This document shows positions 23,831 through 32,299 of a stretch of DNA of 64,000 nucleotides, piece by piece. Made by a program: the position numbers and the translations under genes. The stretch is from Avrilella dinanensis (lineage in GTDB: Bacteria > Bacteroidota > Bacteroidia > Flavobacteriales > Flavobacteriaceae): the NCBI RefSeq assembly GCF_002807015.1, contig NZ_NIPO01000001.1:466352-530351 (forward strand). Direction: 5' to 3'. The notes under the pieces were generated by a model that was not told the origin of the DNA, searched no databases, and saw only the letters and a program-made list of their open reading frames with translations. Numbering within the stretch: position 1 is the stretch's first letter; each line of letters starts with the position of its first letter.

Positions 23831-25069
23831 TTATATTCCAATTTCTATCTGAAAACGCACATACCAGTTATTTTGGGTAGTTCCGTCCTGGAATTTTAAT
23901 TTATCTAAAGTAAATTCTGTTTGAATTTTGAAAGCGTGCTCCCAAATATATTTAGTTAAACCAATGCTATATTGATTTTGGTTTGGCATATTGGCCTGAA
24001 ACAATTCATCTTTCATTTTTTGTGTTGAGAAACGACCAATTACTTCATAATCCTTTGGAAAAATATAACTCAGCTGGTAGTCCATACCATGACCTGCATA
24101 AACCATAGCCTGACTATAATTACCACTTTCGTCAATTCCTTCCGTAATCGGATTCGAAGCATCTCTTTGCATATAAGCAACCATTCCTGCCCAGCCGTTA
24201 TATTTCAGAATAGCATCAAACATCATAGATTTCAGTGTAGTTGGCTCGTACAAAGCTGTTCCTAAAGTTCCTTGTGAACTCATACTTTTATTGTTTTGGT
24301 GATACACCCCCGAAAGCATCAGTTTTGGTGTAGCTTCGCGTTTAACATCTCCTTCAAAATATTCTCCTCCTTTAGTAAAAACACCAAATGGGTAAAGTTC
24401 TACTTTTCCGGTCAAAGCAACATTGTTGTTTTTCCCGCTCCAGTTTCTGCCTTTTCCGCTACTAATAGCTGTTTTTATGTTCCATGAAAATTTATCCTGA
24501 AATTCATTCATATAATACGCTTGAACGCCAAAATCACGATCTATGTTAAATCGAGCATTATTAATTGACCGATCGGTCATTTGCAAAGCACCTGAAGAGT
24601 TAACTCGCTGACGGTTGCCGGGTAGCTTAGTTTGCCCGAAAATGAAAGCCCATTTTTCGTTTGGGCTATACCCTACTGTTGCATCTCTGATAATATTGAT
24701 ATTCTGACCATCTTTCAGGGCTCCACCAACATCGCCCGGACTGAAAGATAGCTGTAATGCGTATTGAAATTTTGGGTTTCCGACATATCCGTCCAAACGC
24801 AAACGCAATCTCCTGATTTGTGCCTCATATTCTGAATCCTGATTGTCATCTTCATAATCATAATAAGTAATACGGTTTTGCATTCTAAAACGAATATTCA
24901 GCTGAAACAAGCTGTCTGCCGAGGTCATTCCCAATCCTTTACCATAATTGTAATAAGGCAGGGCAGATAATTTGAACTCTTCATCATATTGCAACTCTTT
25001 ACCTGTTTTTTCCTGCGACCAAACCAACGCAGGTAATGATAACAACACGAATAATAATACTTTTTTCAT
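23831..25069 (-). CDS. Outer-membrane porin, OprO/OprP family
   Basis: A 412-residue outer-membrane beta-barrel with a signal peptide ending VWSQ at about residue 19. The family features are an early strand region (FQLNIRFRMQNRITYYD), RRLRLRLDGYVGNPKFQYAL, a charged Lys/Arg ladder, and a C-terminal strand ending in NWYVRFQIEIGI. OprO/P porins take up phosphate or polyphosphate, but many Bacteroidota members are not phosphate-related. It has no neighbouring phosphate genes and diverges from prmA with its own promoter box. Substrate unknown. Confidence 0.85.
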   Translation of the reverse strand: MKKVLLFVLLSLPALVWSQEKTGKELQYDEEFKLSALPYYNYGKGLGMTSADSLFQLNIRFRMQNRITYYDYEDDNQDSEYEAQIRRLRLRLDGYVGNPKFQYALQLSFSPGDVGGALKDGQNINIIRDATVGYSPNEKWAFIFGQTKLPGNRQRVNSSGALQMTDRSINNARFNIDRDFGVQAYYMNEFQDKFSWNIKTAISSGKGRNWSGKNNNVALTGKVELYPFGVFTKGGEYFEGDVKREATPKLMLSGVYHQNNKSMSSQGTLGTALYEPTTLKSMMFDAILKYNGWAGMVAYMQRDASNPITEGIDESGNYSQAMVYAGHGMDYQLSYIFPKDYEVIGRFSTQKMKDELFQANMPNQNQYSIGLTKYIWEHAFKIQTEFTLDKLKFQDGTTQNNWYVRFQIEIGI

Positions 25070-25088
25070 ACTAAGTTAATATTTGCCG

Positions 25089-25096
25089 CAAATCTA
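25089..25096 (-). promoter_or_regulatory. Bacteroidota -7 box TAGATTTG (porin)
   Basis: TAnnTTTG on the minus strand, 19 bases before the porin ATG at 25069; it lies four bases from the oppositely directed prmA box. Confidence 0.55.
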
Positions 25097-25100
25097 TTCT

Positions 25101-25108
25101 TATCTTTG
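25101..25108 (+). promoter_or_regulatory. Bacteroidota -7 box TATCTTTG (prmA-clpS)
   Basis: TAnnTTTG 46 bases before the prmA ATG at 25155. The porin and prmA promoters are back to back, so one regulator or polymerase could affect both. Confidence 0.55.
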
Positions 25109-25154
25109 CATGTCAATACATTTTTAATGTTACCAAATCATTAAGCTATTGTAA

Positions 25155-25994
25155 ATGGAATATCAATACACCGCCTACCGGTTTAACGTCAGTCCGAAAC
25201 AGCCTGGAACAGATATATTGCTGGCAGAATTAAGCGAAAAAGAATTTGAAAGTTTTGAAGAAACTGAAACAGGTCTTATCGCTTATATCCAATCTCAATT
25301 TGACCATGCTCAGATTTTAGATGACGTGCAGGTTATGCAATCATCAGAATTTGAAATTGATTATACTTCTGAAACAATCACTCAGGTTAACTGGAATGAG
25401 GAATGGGAAAAAAACTTTTCGCCGATTGACGTGGACGGAATCTGTTATGTGAGAGCTCCTTTTCACAGCCCAAAAAATGCTGAATATGAGATTGTTATTG
25501 AGCCTAAAATGAGCTTTGGCACCGGTCATCATGAAACGACTTATCTGATGATGAAGTACTTGCTGAAATTAAATATCAAAGACAAATCCGTTTTGGATAT
25601 GGGTTGTGGAACAGCTATTCTGGCAATTTTGGCGATGATGAGAGGTGCAAAAGAAGCCGACGCTGTTGATATTGATCGTTGGTGCTATGAAAATTCATTA
25701 GAAAATATTCAGAAAAACAACATCCGGAACATCACTGTACTTGAAGGCGATGCCAGTGTATTAACCACCGAGCCGAAATATGATTTGGTCATTGCGAATA
25801 TCAACCGGAATATTTTATTGGCAGATATGAAGAAATATGTCCAAACGATGAAACCAAATTCAGACATACTTTTCAGTGGATTTTATACCGAAGATATTGC
25901 TGCTATAAAGTCAGAAGCAGAAGTCAATGGCTTGATTTTTGTAGATAATATGGAGAAAAATAATTGGGTTGCTTTACACTTTCAAAAAAAATAA
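25155..25994 (+). CDS. prmA: Ribosomal protein L11 methyltransferase
   Basis: PrmA trimethylates ribosomal protein L11 in the cytoplasm with S-adenosylmethionine. The 279-residue protein has the N-terminal substrate-recognition part (VNWNEEWEKNFSPI), the hinge motif PKMSFGTGHHETTYLM, the SAM site LDMGCGTAILAILA, and the NPPY-like catalytic NINRNILL. Length is normal. The next gene, clpS, begins five bases after its stop, so the pair is one transcript. Confidence 0.96.
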   Translation: MEYQYTAYRFNVSPKQPGTDILLAELSEKEFESFEETETGLIAYIQSQFDHAQILDDVQVMQSSEFEIDYTSETITQVNWNEEWEKNFSPIDVDGICYVRAPFHSPKNAEYEIVIEPKMSFGTGHHETTYLMMKYLLKLNIKDKSVLDMGCGTAILAILAMMRGAKEADAVDIDRWCYENSLENIQKNNIRNITVLEGDASVLTTEPKYDLVIANINRNILLADMKKYVQTMKPNSDILFSGFYTEDIAAIKSEAEVNGLIFVDNMEKNNWVALHFQKK

Positions 25995-25998
25995 AGAG

Positions 25999-26274
25999 AT
26001 GAGCACAATAGAAAAAACAAGAGAAGAAGTCGCCATAGAAGAATTGCTTACCGACCATAAAGAGCTGATTCTTTTCAACGATGATGTAAATACTTTTGAC
26101 CACGTTATCGACACGTTGATTCGCATTTGCCAACATGACCTCATTCAGGCAGAACAATGTGCCATGCTGGTGCATTACAAAGGAAAATGTGGCGTAAAAA
26201 CAGGTTCGTTTGATGAGTTGGAACCTATGTGTACCGGATTACTTGATGCCGGATTGAGTGCAGAAATACAATAA
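25999..26274 (+). CDS. clpS: ATP-dependent Clp protease adaptor ClpS
   Basis: ClpS delivers N-end-rule substrates to ClpA/ClpC-ClpP. From the ATG at 25999 the protein is 91 residues (MSTIEKTREEVAIEELL); an upstream frame start lies inside prmA and adds no family sequence. The core ILFNDDVNTFDHVIDTLIRI carries the NDD substrate-binding residues, followed by AEQCAMLVHYKGKCGVKTG with the partner-contacting helix. It follows prmA by five bases. As is usual in Bacteroidota, no clpA gene adjoins it. Confidence 0.95.
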   Translation: MSTIEKTREEVAIEELLTDHKELILFNDDVNTFDHVIDTLIRICQHDLIQAEQCAMLVHYKGKCGVKTGSFDELEPMCTGLLDAGLSAEIQ

Positions 26275-26316
26275 ACACCGCCCCATAAAAATATGATTTT
26301 GAACTAAACCTCAACA

Positions 26317-26790
26317 TCACTCATGATGATAAGGTTCATTACGTAAAATCGTATAGCCTCTGTAGAGTTGCTCTATAAAAAATAACCGAACCATCTGGTG
26401 CGAAAATGTCATAGAAGACAATGAGATTTTTCCGTTGGCTTTGGCATATACTTCATCAGAAAAACCATAAGGACCACCTATCACAAAAAACAAATTTTTA
26501 ATTCCGCTGTTCATTCGTTTTTGTAAAAAATCGGCAAACTGTGTGCTGGAAAAACTCTTACCTTTTTCATCGAGTAAAATCAGCCAATCGCTCGGCGAAA
26601 CCTTTGATAAAATCAAACTTCCCTCCTTCTCTTTCTGCTGAATGACACTCAGGTTTTTGGCATTTTTTATATCCGGAATAATCTCAACATCAAACTTTAC
26701 ATAAAATGATACCCTTTTTACATATTCTTCAATAAGTGCCTGCAGGTTTTTATCATCTGTTTTCCCTACCACCAATAACTTGATATTCAT
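26317..26790 (-). CDS. rlmH: 23S rRNA pseudouridine1915 N3-methyltransferase
   Basis: RlmH methylates pseudouridine 1915 in helix 69 of 23S rRNA on assembled ribosomes, using SAM through a SPOUT knot fold. The 157-residue protein shows DWLILLDEKGKSFSSTQFAD, the knot motif FVIGGPYGFSDEV, LSSMTFSHQMVRLFFIEQLY, and the C-terminal NEPYHHE, all diagnostic. Size is standard. It converges on clpS with 42 bases between stops and has no clear TAnnTTTG box. Confidence 0.97.
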   Translation of the reverse strand: MNIKLLVVGKTDDKNLQALIEEYVKRVSFYVKFDVEIIPDIKNAKNLSVIQQKEKEGSLILSKVSPSDWLILLDEKGKSFSSTQFADFLQKRMNSGIKNLFFVIGGPYGFSDEVYAKANGKISLSSMTFSHQMVRLFFIEQLYRGYTILRNEPYHHE

Positions 26791-26873
26791 TTATTTACAT
26801 TTTCTTTATAATAAAAACTGTATATTGTATCACCGCGAATACAATATACAGTCATAAAGTTCATATTATACGA

Positions 26874-28784
26874 TTAATCAATTCTTTCGTCTTTAATCAA
26901 ATCAATGCTTTCCGGATTCAGTAAGGTTGAAGTGTCACCAAAGTCAGAAAAATTGCCTTCTGCTATTTTACGTAGAATCCTACGCATAATTTTTCCGGAA
27001 CGCGTTTTTGGTAATCCAGCCACAAACTGAATTTTGTCGAGTTTTGCGATTGGTCCGATATGAGTTGCAATATGTTGATTAATCTCGTTACGCAAGTTCG
27101 TTTGATCTCTGGTTTTTCCAGTTTCTTTTAAAGTGATAAATCCGTATAGGGCATTTCCTTTAATATCGTGCGGATAACCAACAATCGCTGATTCTGCCAC
27201 AGCTGGGTGTTCATTAATTGCATCTTCTATAGGTGCTGTCCCGAGATTGTGTCCGGAAACGATAACCACATCATCAACCCTCCCTGTAATCCTGTAATAC
27301 CCAACTTCATCACGTAAAGCACCATCGCCCGTAAAATATTTCCCTGGAAAAGCCGAAAAATAAGTATCAACAAATCTTTGGTGGTCACCCCAGATTGTTC
27401 TTGCCATTCCCGGCCAGGGAAACTTAATACATAAACTTCCTTCTGCCTGATTGCCTTCAATTTCGTTTCGTTTTTCGTCCATCAACACCGGTTGAATCCC
27501 AGGAAACGGAAGTGTGGCATAGGTAGGCTTTGTCGGTGTTACAAAAGGTAATGGGGCAATCATGATTCCACCTGTTTCGGTTTGCCACCAGGTATCTGTA
27601 ATCGGGCAACGTTTGTTGCCTATGTGGTGATTGTACCAGTGCCAAGCCTCTTCATTAATCGGTTCACCTACCGATCCCAAAACTTTTAGCGAGGACAAAT
27701 CGTATTTGCTTACCCAATCAATACTTTCTTTTGATAAAGAACGAATGGCCGTTGGAGCTGTGTAAAATTGAGAAACCTTATGTTTTTCAATCGTTTCCCA
27801 AAAACGTCCGGGATCCGGATAATTAGGAATTCCTTCAAACAAAACGGTTGTCGCTCCATTCAGCAAAGGTCCGTAAACGATATAGGAATGCCCGGTAATC
27901 CAACCAATATCGGCAGTACACCAATAAACATCATTGTCTTCGTAACGGAAACCATTTTTGAAGGTATAAGCTGTATAGACCATATATCCGGCAGTCGTGT
28001 GCACCATTCCTTTCGGATTTCCGGTAGAACCAGAAGTGTAAAGAATAAACAAAGGATCTTCGGCATCCATAATTTCAGCAACATTATTAGCAGAAGCTTT
28101 GTCCAACAAAGGTTGCAACCATTTATCTCGACCTTCCGTCATCGAAATGTCGGCATGGGTTCTTTTTACTACCAAAACGGTTTCTATATCGGGTGTTTCC
28201 TGCAAAGCTTCATCTACAATCCCTTTCAAATCAATGTTTTTATTTCCTCTGTATGAACCATCGGAAGTAATCAAAAACTTAGCACCGCAACCATTAATTC
28301 TTGAACTGATTGCAGAAGCTGAAAAACCAGCAAAAATTACAGAATGAACTGCTCCAATTCTGGCACAGGCCAACAATGAAATAGCTAATTCCGGAATCAT
28401 CGGAAGATAAATACAAACTCTATCGCCTTTTTTAACACCTTGCTCTTTAAGTACGTTTGCCATTTTGCAAACTCTTTCATACAAGTCATTATAGCTGATA
28501 TATTGTGCTTTTTCCTTTGGGTCGTTCGGCTCAAAAATAATTGCTGTTTTATCGCCTTTTTTGTTCAGATGCCGGTCAATACAGTTTTTGGTTATATTTA
28601 GTTTGGCGTTTTTAAACCATTTGATATCCGCTTTTGACATATCATATTCCAGAACTTTATCCCACTTTTGGTACCAGGTAAAATTCTCGTCTGCAATGCG
28701 TTCCCAAAACTTTTTCGGTTCGCGGACAGACTTGTTATACATTTTGAAATATTGTTCCAGATTTTCTACTTTATAATAATCCAT
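26874..28784 (-). CDS. acs: Acetyl-CoA synthetase (AMP-forming)
   Basis: Acs makes acetyl-CoA from acetate, CoA and ATP. From the ATG at 28784 it has 636 residues, the normal length; the longer frame's ATG at 28838 lies upstream of the promoter box 28820-28827 and is rejected. The N-terminal MDYYKVENLEQYFKMYNKSV, AMP-binding P-loop YTSGSTGNPKGM, TDTWWQTETGG, and TGDGALRDEVGYYRITGRVDD are seen. The C-terminal SGKIMRRILRKIA holds the lysine that is acetylated to control the enzyme. It is cytoplasmic and has its own promoter. Confidence 0.97.
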   Translation of the reverse strand: MDYYKVENLEQYFKMYNKSVREPKKFWERIADENFTWYQKWDKVLEYDMSKADIKWFKNAKLNITKNCIDRHLNKKGDKTAIIFEPNDPKEKAQYISYNDLYERVCKMANVLKEQGVKKGDRVCIYLPMIPELAISLLACARIGAVHSVIFAGFSASAISSRINGCGAKFLITSDGSYRGNKNIDLKGIVDEALQETPDIETVLVVKRTHADISMTEGRDKWLQPLLDKASANNVAEIMDAEDPLFILYTSGSTGNPKGMVHTTAGYMVYTAYTFKNGFRYEDNDVYWCTADIGWITGHSYIVYGPLLNGATTVLFEGIPNYPDPGRFWETIEKHKVSQFYTAPTAIRSLSKESIDWVSKYDLSSLKVLGSVGEPINEEAWHWYNHHIGNKRCPITDTWWQTETGGIMIAPLPFVTPTKPTYATLPFPGIQPVLMDEKRNEIEGNQAEGSLCIKFPWPGMARTIWGDHQRFVDTYFSAFPGKYFTGDGALRDEVGYYRITGRVDDVVIVSGHNLGTAPIEDAINEHPAVAESAIVGYPHDIKGNALYGFITLKETGKTRDQTNLRNEINQHIATHIGPIAKLDKIQFVAGLPKTRSGKIMRRILRKIAEGNFSDFGDTSTLLNPESIDLIKDERID

Positions 28785-28819
28785 AAGTCGATAAAGTTTT
28801 GATAAGTTGTTTACTCTGT

Positions 28820-28827
28820 CAAATATA
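28820..28827 (-). promoter_or_regulatory. Bacteroidota -7 box TATATTTG (acs)
   Basis: TAnnTTTG on the minus strand, 35 bases before the acs ATG at 28784, and downstream of the alternative ATG at 28838, which it excludes. Confidence 0.6.
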
Positions 28828-28931
28828 TTACAACTCAAAGTTTTTTCCTATTTATTTTTTTAGTTAAAATAGTATTTATAAACCTCTTATCATACTAAAA
28901 GTACTCTCTTAAAAAGAAGTAAAAAAAAAAT

Positions 28932-30737
28932 TTAATCCTCTCCTATAGTCTTAGAAATCTTGTCGATGTTCAAACTGTTTGCCATAGCATTAAAAATTTC
29001 GTAGTAGGTAGATTTGTTATCATAGAGTTCTTTGTGAGTTCCTTGTTCCATCACTTTTCCTTTTTCGAGAACCACTACGTTTTCAGCATCAATAATCTGA
29101 GAAATACTATGAGAAATAATGATTACTGTCCGGTCTTTTTTGATAGCATCAAGGCTCTTTTTGATTTGCTCGGTGGCAATTGCATCAAGACTTGCGGTCG
29201 GTTCGTCAAGGAAAATAATCGGCGGATTTTTAAGGAATAATCTTGCTATGGCAATTCGTTGCTGCTGCCCGCCCGAAAGCAGATTTGCCTGAGAATCATA
29301 TTCGTTTGGCAAGTCCATAATCTGTTCGTGAATGTAGGCTTTTTTAGCCGCTTCAACGACTTCTTCTTGAGTGGCATTAGGATTTCCGTAAAGGATATTT
29401 TCCGAAATTGTTCCTTTGAAAATATGGTTTTTCTGTAAAACCAATCCAATGTTTTTACGTAAATATTCGGTGTCGTATTCCTGTAAATCCACACCGTCAA
29501 GTGTGATAGTTCCCGATTTCGGATAGTAGAATTTATCCAAAAGATTGATAACCGTACTTTTTCCTGCTCCGCTCAATCCGACCAAAGCAGTGATTTTATT
29601 TGGCGGTACAACAAGTGAAACATCATGCAAAGCTTTTGTTCCGTTCGGATATTCAAAATCTACATTTTTGACTTCGATAAGTCCGGTTATTTTTTCAGGT
29701 TTATAATTTCCTGACGGCTCTTTTTCCTGGTCGGCATCTAAAATATCGAAAAATCCTTCCGAATAAATCAGTGCGTCATTGACTTCATCATAAATTCTGT
29801 GCAACTGACGGATAGGGGCAGAAACATTGTTGAACAACATAATGTGAAACATAATCGCCCCGATGCTCATCGATCCGTCCAAAACAAAATATGCTGTTAA
29901 GATGATAATAACAACGATTCCGATTTGCTCCAGAAAACTTTTGATACTTTCGAACACAAAACTCAGCTTTCGGGTCTGCATTTGGTTTTCGGTCATATCG
30001 TACTGAATCTGCTTGTGTTTTTCAGCTTCGAGCGGTTCTCTGACGAATGATTTGATAACGGTTATGGATTCGATAAGCCCGATAATTCCTGCACTTTTGG
30101 TTTCTCTGTACGTTCGCATTCTTCGGCGAAATCCACCTAATTTTTTAGCCTGAGCCTGACTCACAAAAAAATAAAGCGGAACAATACACAAACTCACTAA
30201 CCCGATATAGAAATTAGCCGAAAACATAAAAATCAAAGCCACAATTGAATTGGCAAAAAGCGGAAGAATATCGATAAAGAAATTCTGAACAAGCCTTGTC
30301 AGACTTGAAATTCCCATATCAATCCGGGTTTGTAATTTCCCGCTTTCGTTTTCAGTAGAGGTATAAAAAGCGAGTTTATAAGTCAGGATTTTTTCTACTA
30401 TCATTTGAGCAAAATCCCTTGAAATATATATACGTAATTTTTCTCCGAAAAACTTCTGTCCGAATTGAATCAGAGCATAAATTAATTCTTTGGAAAGAAG
30501 AATAACAGTAATCAGAATCAATAGGTTTTTTCCGTCCGAAAGTGTTTTGCCTTCGGTTACCAATATATTGACTTCATCTACGGTAAACCTCAGAATATGA
30601 GCGTTTACCTGAGCCATAAACGACCCGATTACCGTCAGCACAAGCGTTGCGATAACCAGCCATTTGTAGGGCTTTACGTAAGAAGCAACTTTTTTGAATA
30701 ATTGAAATATTGTCAAATTAGATTGTTTTTCAAGCAA
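28932..30737 (-). CDS. ABC exporter, fused permease and ATPase
   Basis: A 601-residue half-transporter with an N-terminal type IV transmembrane domain (six helices, first at about 25-45) and a C-terminal nucleotide-binding domain. The latter has Walker A ALVGLSGAGKST, signature NLLSGGQQQRIAIARL, Walker B PPIIFLDEPTASLDA, and IISHSIS. Two copies form a MsbA-like exporter; substrate (lipid or peptide) is unknown. It lies 78 bases after the OMP gene on the same strand, with a hairpin between them at 30746-30788. A second promoter for it was not seen. Confidence 0.93.
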   Translation of the reverse strand: MLEKQSNLTIFQLFKKVASYVKPYKWLVIATLVLTVIGSFMAQVNAHILRFTVDEVNILVTEGKTLSDGKNLLILITVILLSKELIYALIQFGQKFFGEKLRIYISRDFAQMIVEKILTYKLAFYTSTENESGKLQTRIDMGISSLTRLVQNFFIDILPLFANSIVALIFMFSANFYIGLVSLCIVPLYFFVSQAQAKKLGGFRRRMRTYRETKSAGIIGLIESITVIKSFVREPLEAEKHKQIQYDMTENQMQTRKLSFVFESIKSFLEQIGIVVIIILTAYFVLDGSMSIGAIMFHIMLFNNVSAPIRQLHRIYDEVNDALIYSEGFFDILDADQEKEPSGNYKPEKITGLIEVKNVDFEYPNGTKALHDVSLVVPPNKITALVGLSGAGKSTVINLLDKFYYPKSGTITLDGVDLQEYDTEYLRKNIGLVLQKNHIFKGTISENILYGNPNATQEEVVEAAKKAYIHEQIMDLPNEYDSQANLLSGGQQQRIAIARLFLKNPPIIFLDEPTASLDAIATEQIKKSLDAIKKDRTVIIISHSISQIIDAENVVVLEKGKVMEQGTHKELYDNKSTYYEIFNAMANSLNIDKISKTIGED

Positions 30738-30745
30738 TAAGAGAA

Positions 30746-30788
30746 TCAGCCACTAATTCCACCAATTTATCAGTGTTATAGTGGCTGA
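30746..30788. other. Inverted repeat between OMP and ABC exporter genes
   Basis: TCAGCCACTA (30746-30755) and TAGTGGCTGA (30779-30788) are perfect complements with a 23-base loop. No T-run follows on the minus strand, so it is less likely a terminator than an mRNA processing or stability element, or a protein site. Confidence 0.4.
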
Positions 30789-30814
30789 AAGTATTTTCTG
30801 AGATACGTTATCTA

Positions 30815-31453
30815 CTAAAAAAGATAGAAAACACCTGCCGAATACTGCATGTGTGTACCTGCATTATCATTCGTGATGTTTTCTCGGTACACTGCTTCTA
30901 CATTGATTCCGAAACGGCTGTACCATTTTTCAGAAGGGTATCTGTAATCTTTACCAATACCAAAATCTACCAGATAAAAATTCAATCCGGCACCCCCGCT
31001 CACTGCAGTCAGGTTTTGATTGTCATACCCCAAATAACCGACTCCGGCTTTCAGATATGGGTCAACATAAGGAATCTTGAATCCACCTCCGAGGCTGTAA
31101 ATCGCTGATACATCTCCGGTAATGACATCAACATCATTATCAAGCAATTCGCCGTTGGAATAATCGCCAATTTTTGCCTGATTCATTGAAAAAGACATTT
31201 CCACGCTGAAATTTGCTCCGATTTCTCTCGCAATAGCCAACTTAGATGGTACAAACATAGACACCATTGACGCCCCTTCCGGACTTTCGTCGGCGTTAAA
31301 GTTCAAATCCATCATGTTTACGCTCAAAGTGGCTTTCCATGGATAGTTCCCTATAAAACGCTCTTTTCCTGTGATAATCTGAGCATTAGACTGTAATGTA
31401 CCGGCAAAAGCCAATAGGAATAATGACAGTACTGTTTTGTGTATTTTCTTCAT
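30815..31453 (-). CDS. Outer-membrane beta-barrel protein (OmpA-like barrel)
   Basis: From the ATG at 31453 the protein is 212 residues with a signal peptide MKKIHKTVLSLFLLAFAGTL; the longer frame to 31492 only adds residues ahead of it. The body is a series of amphipathic strands (WKATLSVNMMDLNF, IPYVDPYLKAGVGYLGYD, SRFGINVEAVYRENI, MQYSAGVFYLF) typical of an eight-stranded barrel ending in Phe. There is no OmpA peptidoglycan domain. A near-match box TATATTTA lies upstream. It follows the SpoU methyltransferase gene by 51 bases. Function unknown. Confidence 0.8.
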   Translation of the reverse strand: MKKIHKTVLSLFLLAFAGTLQSNAQIITGKERFIGNYPWKATLSVNMMDLNFNADESPEGASMVSMFVPSKLAIAREIGANFSVEMSFSMNQAKIGDYSNGELLDNDVDVITGDVSAIYSLGGGFKIPYVDPYLKAGVGYLGYDNQNLTAVSGGAGLNFYLVDFGIGKDYRYPSEKWYSRFGINVEAVYRENITNDNAGTHMQYSAGVFYLF

Positions 31454-31504
31454 ATTACTCTGAGTTTTGTGTAAATATATTAAAGTTTTCAATAAAATAA
31501 AAAA

Positions 31505-32299
31505 TTATCTTCGTTGTCTTTTTGCTTCAAAGATTAAAACAGATGCTGCTACCGACACATTCATTGAGTCGATAACACCTTCCATCGGTACGATAATGTT
31601 TTGTGTGGAATGTTTTCGCCAAATGTCTGAAAGCCCCGTCGCTTCTGTGCCGACAACAATTGCAGAGCCTTGTTTGTAATCTTGTGTGCTGTAATCGACG
31701 GCTTCCTGCAAAATGGCACTGAATATCCGAATATTTTTTTCTTTCAGGTAATCAATTACCTCTTCTGATGTTCCCGCAGCAATCTGATTGGTAAAAACAC
31801 CTCCGACGCTCGAACGGATAACATTCGGGTTATACAAATCGGTTTTGGGATCGGCAAGTATCACGGCATCGACAGCAGCTGCATCGGCAGTGCGTAACAA
31901 AGCTCCGATATTTCCGGGTTTCTCTATGGATTCAGCTACCAGGATAAGCGGATTTTCGGGTAAATTCAATGTGCTTAAATCATGTTTCTTGGCATAAACC
32001 ACCGCAATAATACCTTCCGTTTTTTCGCGATAAGCCAGTTTTTGATAAACCTCTTTAGTCACAGAAATCCTTTGATTGTCATTAATTTGCGAAAAAATAA
32101 TGTCCGTACTTTGGTTATCCGTCAGTTCAGGGCAATAAATCAGACTTTCTATTTCATACCCGGCTTTGAGGGCAATGGATACTTCTCGTACGCCTTCTAC
32201 CAAAAAAAGACCGCTCTTTTTTCTTTCTCTGGATTTTTCCTGTATCTGAATGAGCTTTTTTACCCAGGAATTCTGAACACTACTGATATGCTTTTCCAT
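31505..32299 (-). CDS. SpoU/TrmH-family RNA 2'-O-methyltransferase
   Basis: The 264-residue SPOUT enzyme has an N-terminal L30-like RNA-binding part (SSVQNSWVKKLIQIQEKSRE, LFLVEGVREVSIAL) and a C-terminal SAM knot with VAESIEKPGNIGALLRTADA, IVVGTEATGLSD, and IIVPMEGVIDSMNVSVAASV. These are motifs 1-3 of the TrmH/SpoU group. It methylates the ribose of an rRNA or tRNA base that cannot be named from sequence. Its start overlaps the DUF58 gene stop by a single base, so it is the tail of the MoxR cluster transcript. Confidence 0.93.
   Translation of the reverse strand: MEKHISSVQNSWVKKLIQIQEKSRERKKSGLFLVEGVREVSIALKAGYEIESLIYCPELTDNQSTDIIFSQINDNQRISVTKEVYQKLAYREKTEGIIAVVYAKKHDLSTLNLPENPLILVAESIEKPGNIGALLRTADAAAVDAVILADPKTDLYNPNVIRSSVGGVFTNQIAAGTSEEVIDYLKEKNIRIFSAILQEAVDYSTQDYKQGSAIVVGTEATGLSDIWRKHSTQNIIVPMEGVIDSMNVSVAASVLIFEAKRQRR

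Noticed and set aside
23831..25069. Calling the porin a phosphate-specific channel
   Set aside because: Family resemblance only; no pst or pho genes adjoin and the substrate cannot be read from sequence.
27768..28256. 162-codon frame opposite acs
   Set aside because: Antisense to conserved acs motifs; no signal, domain or ribosome site.
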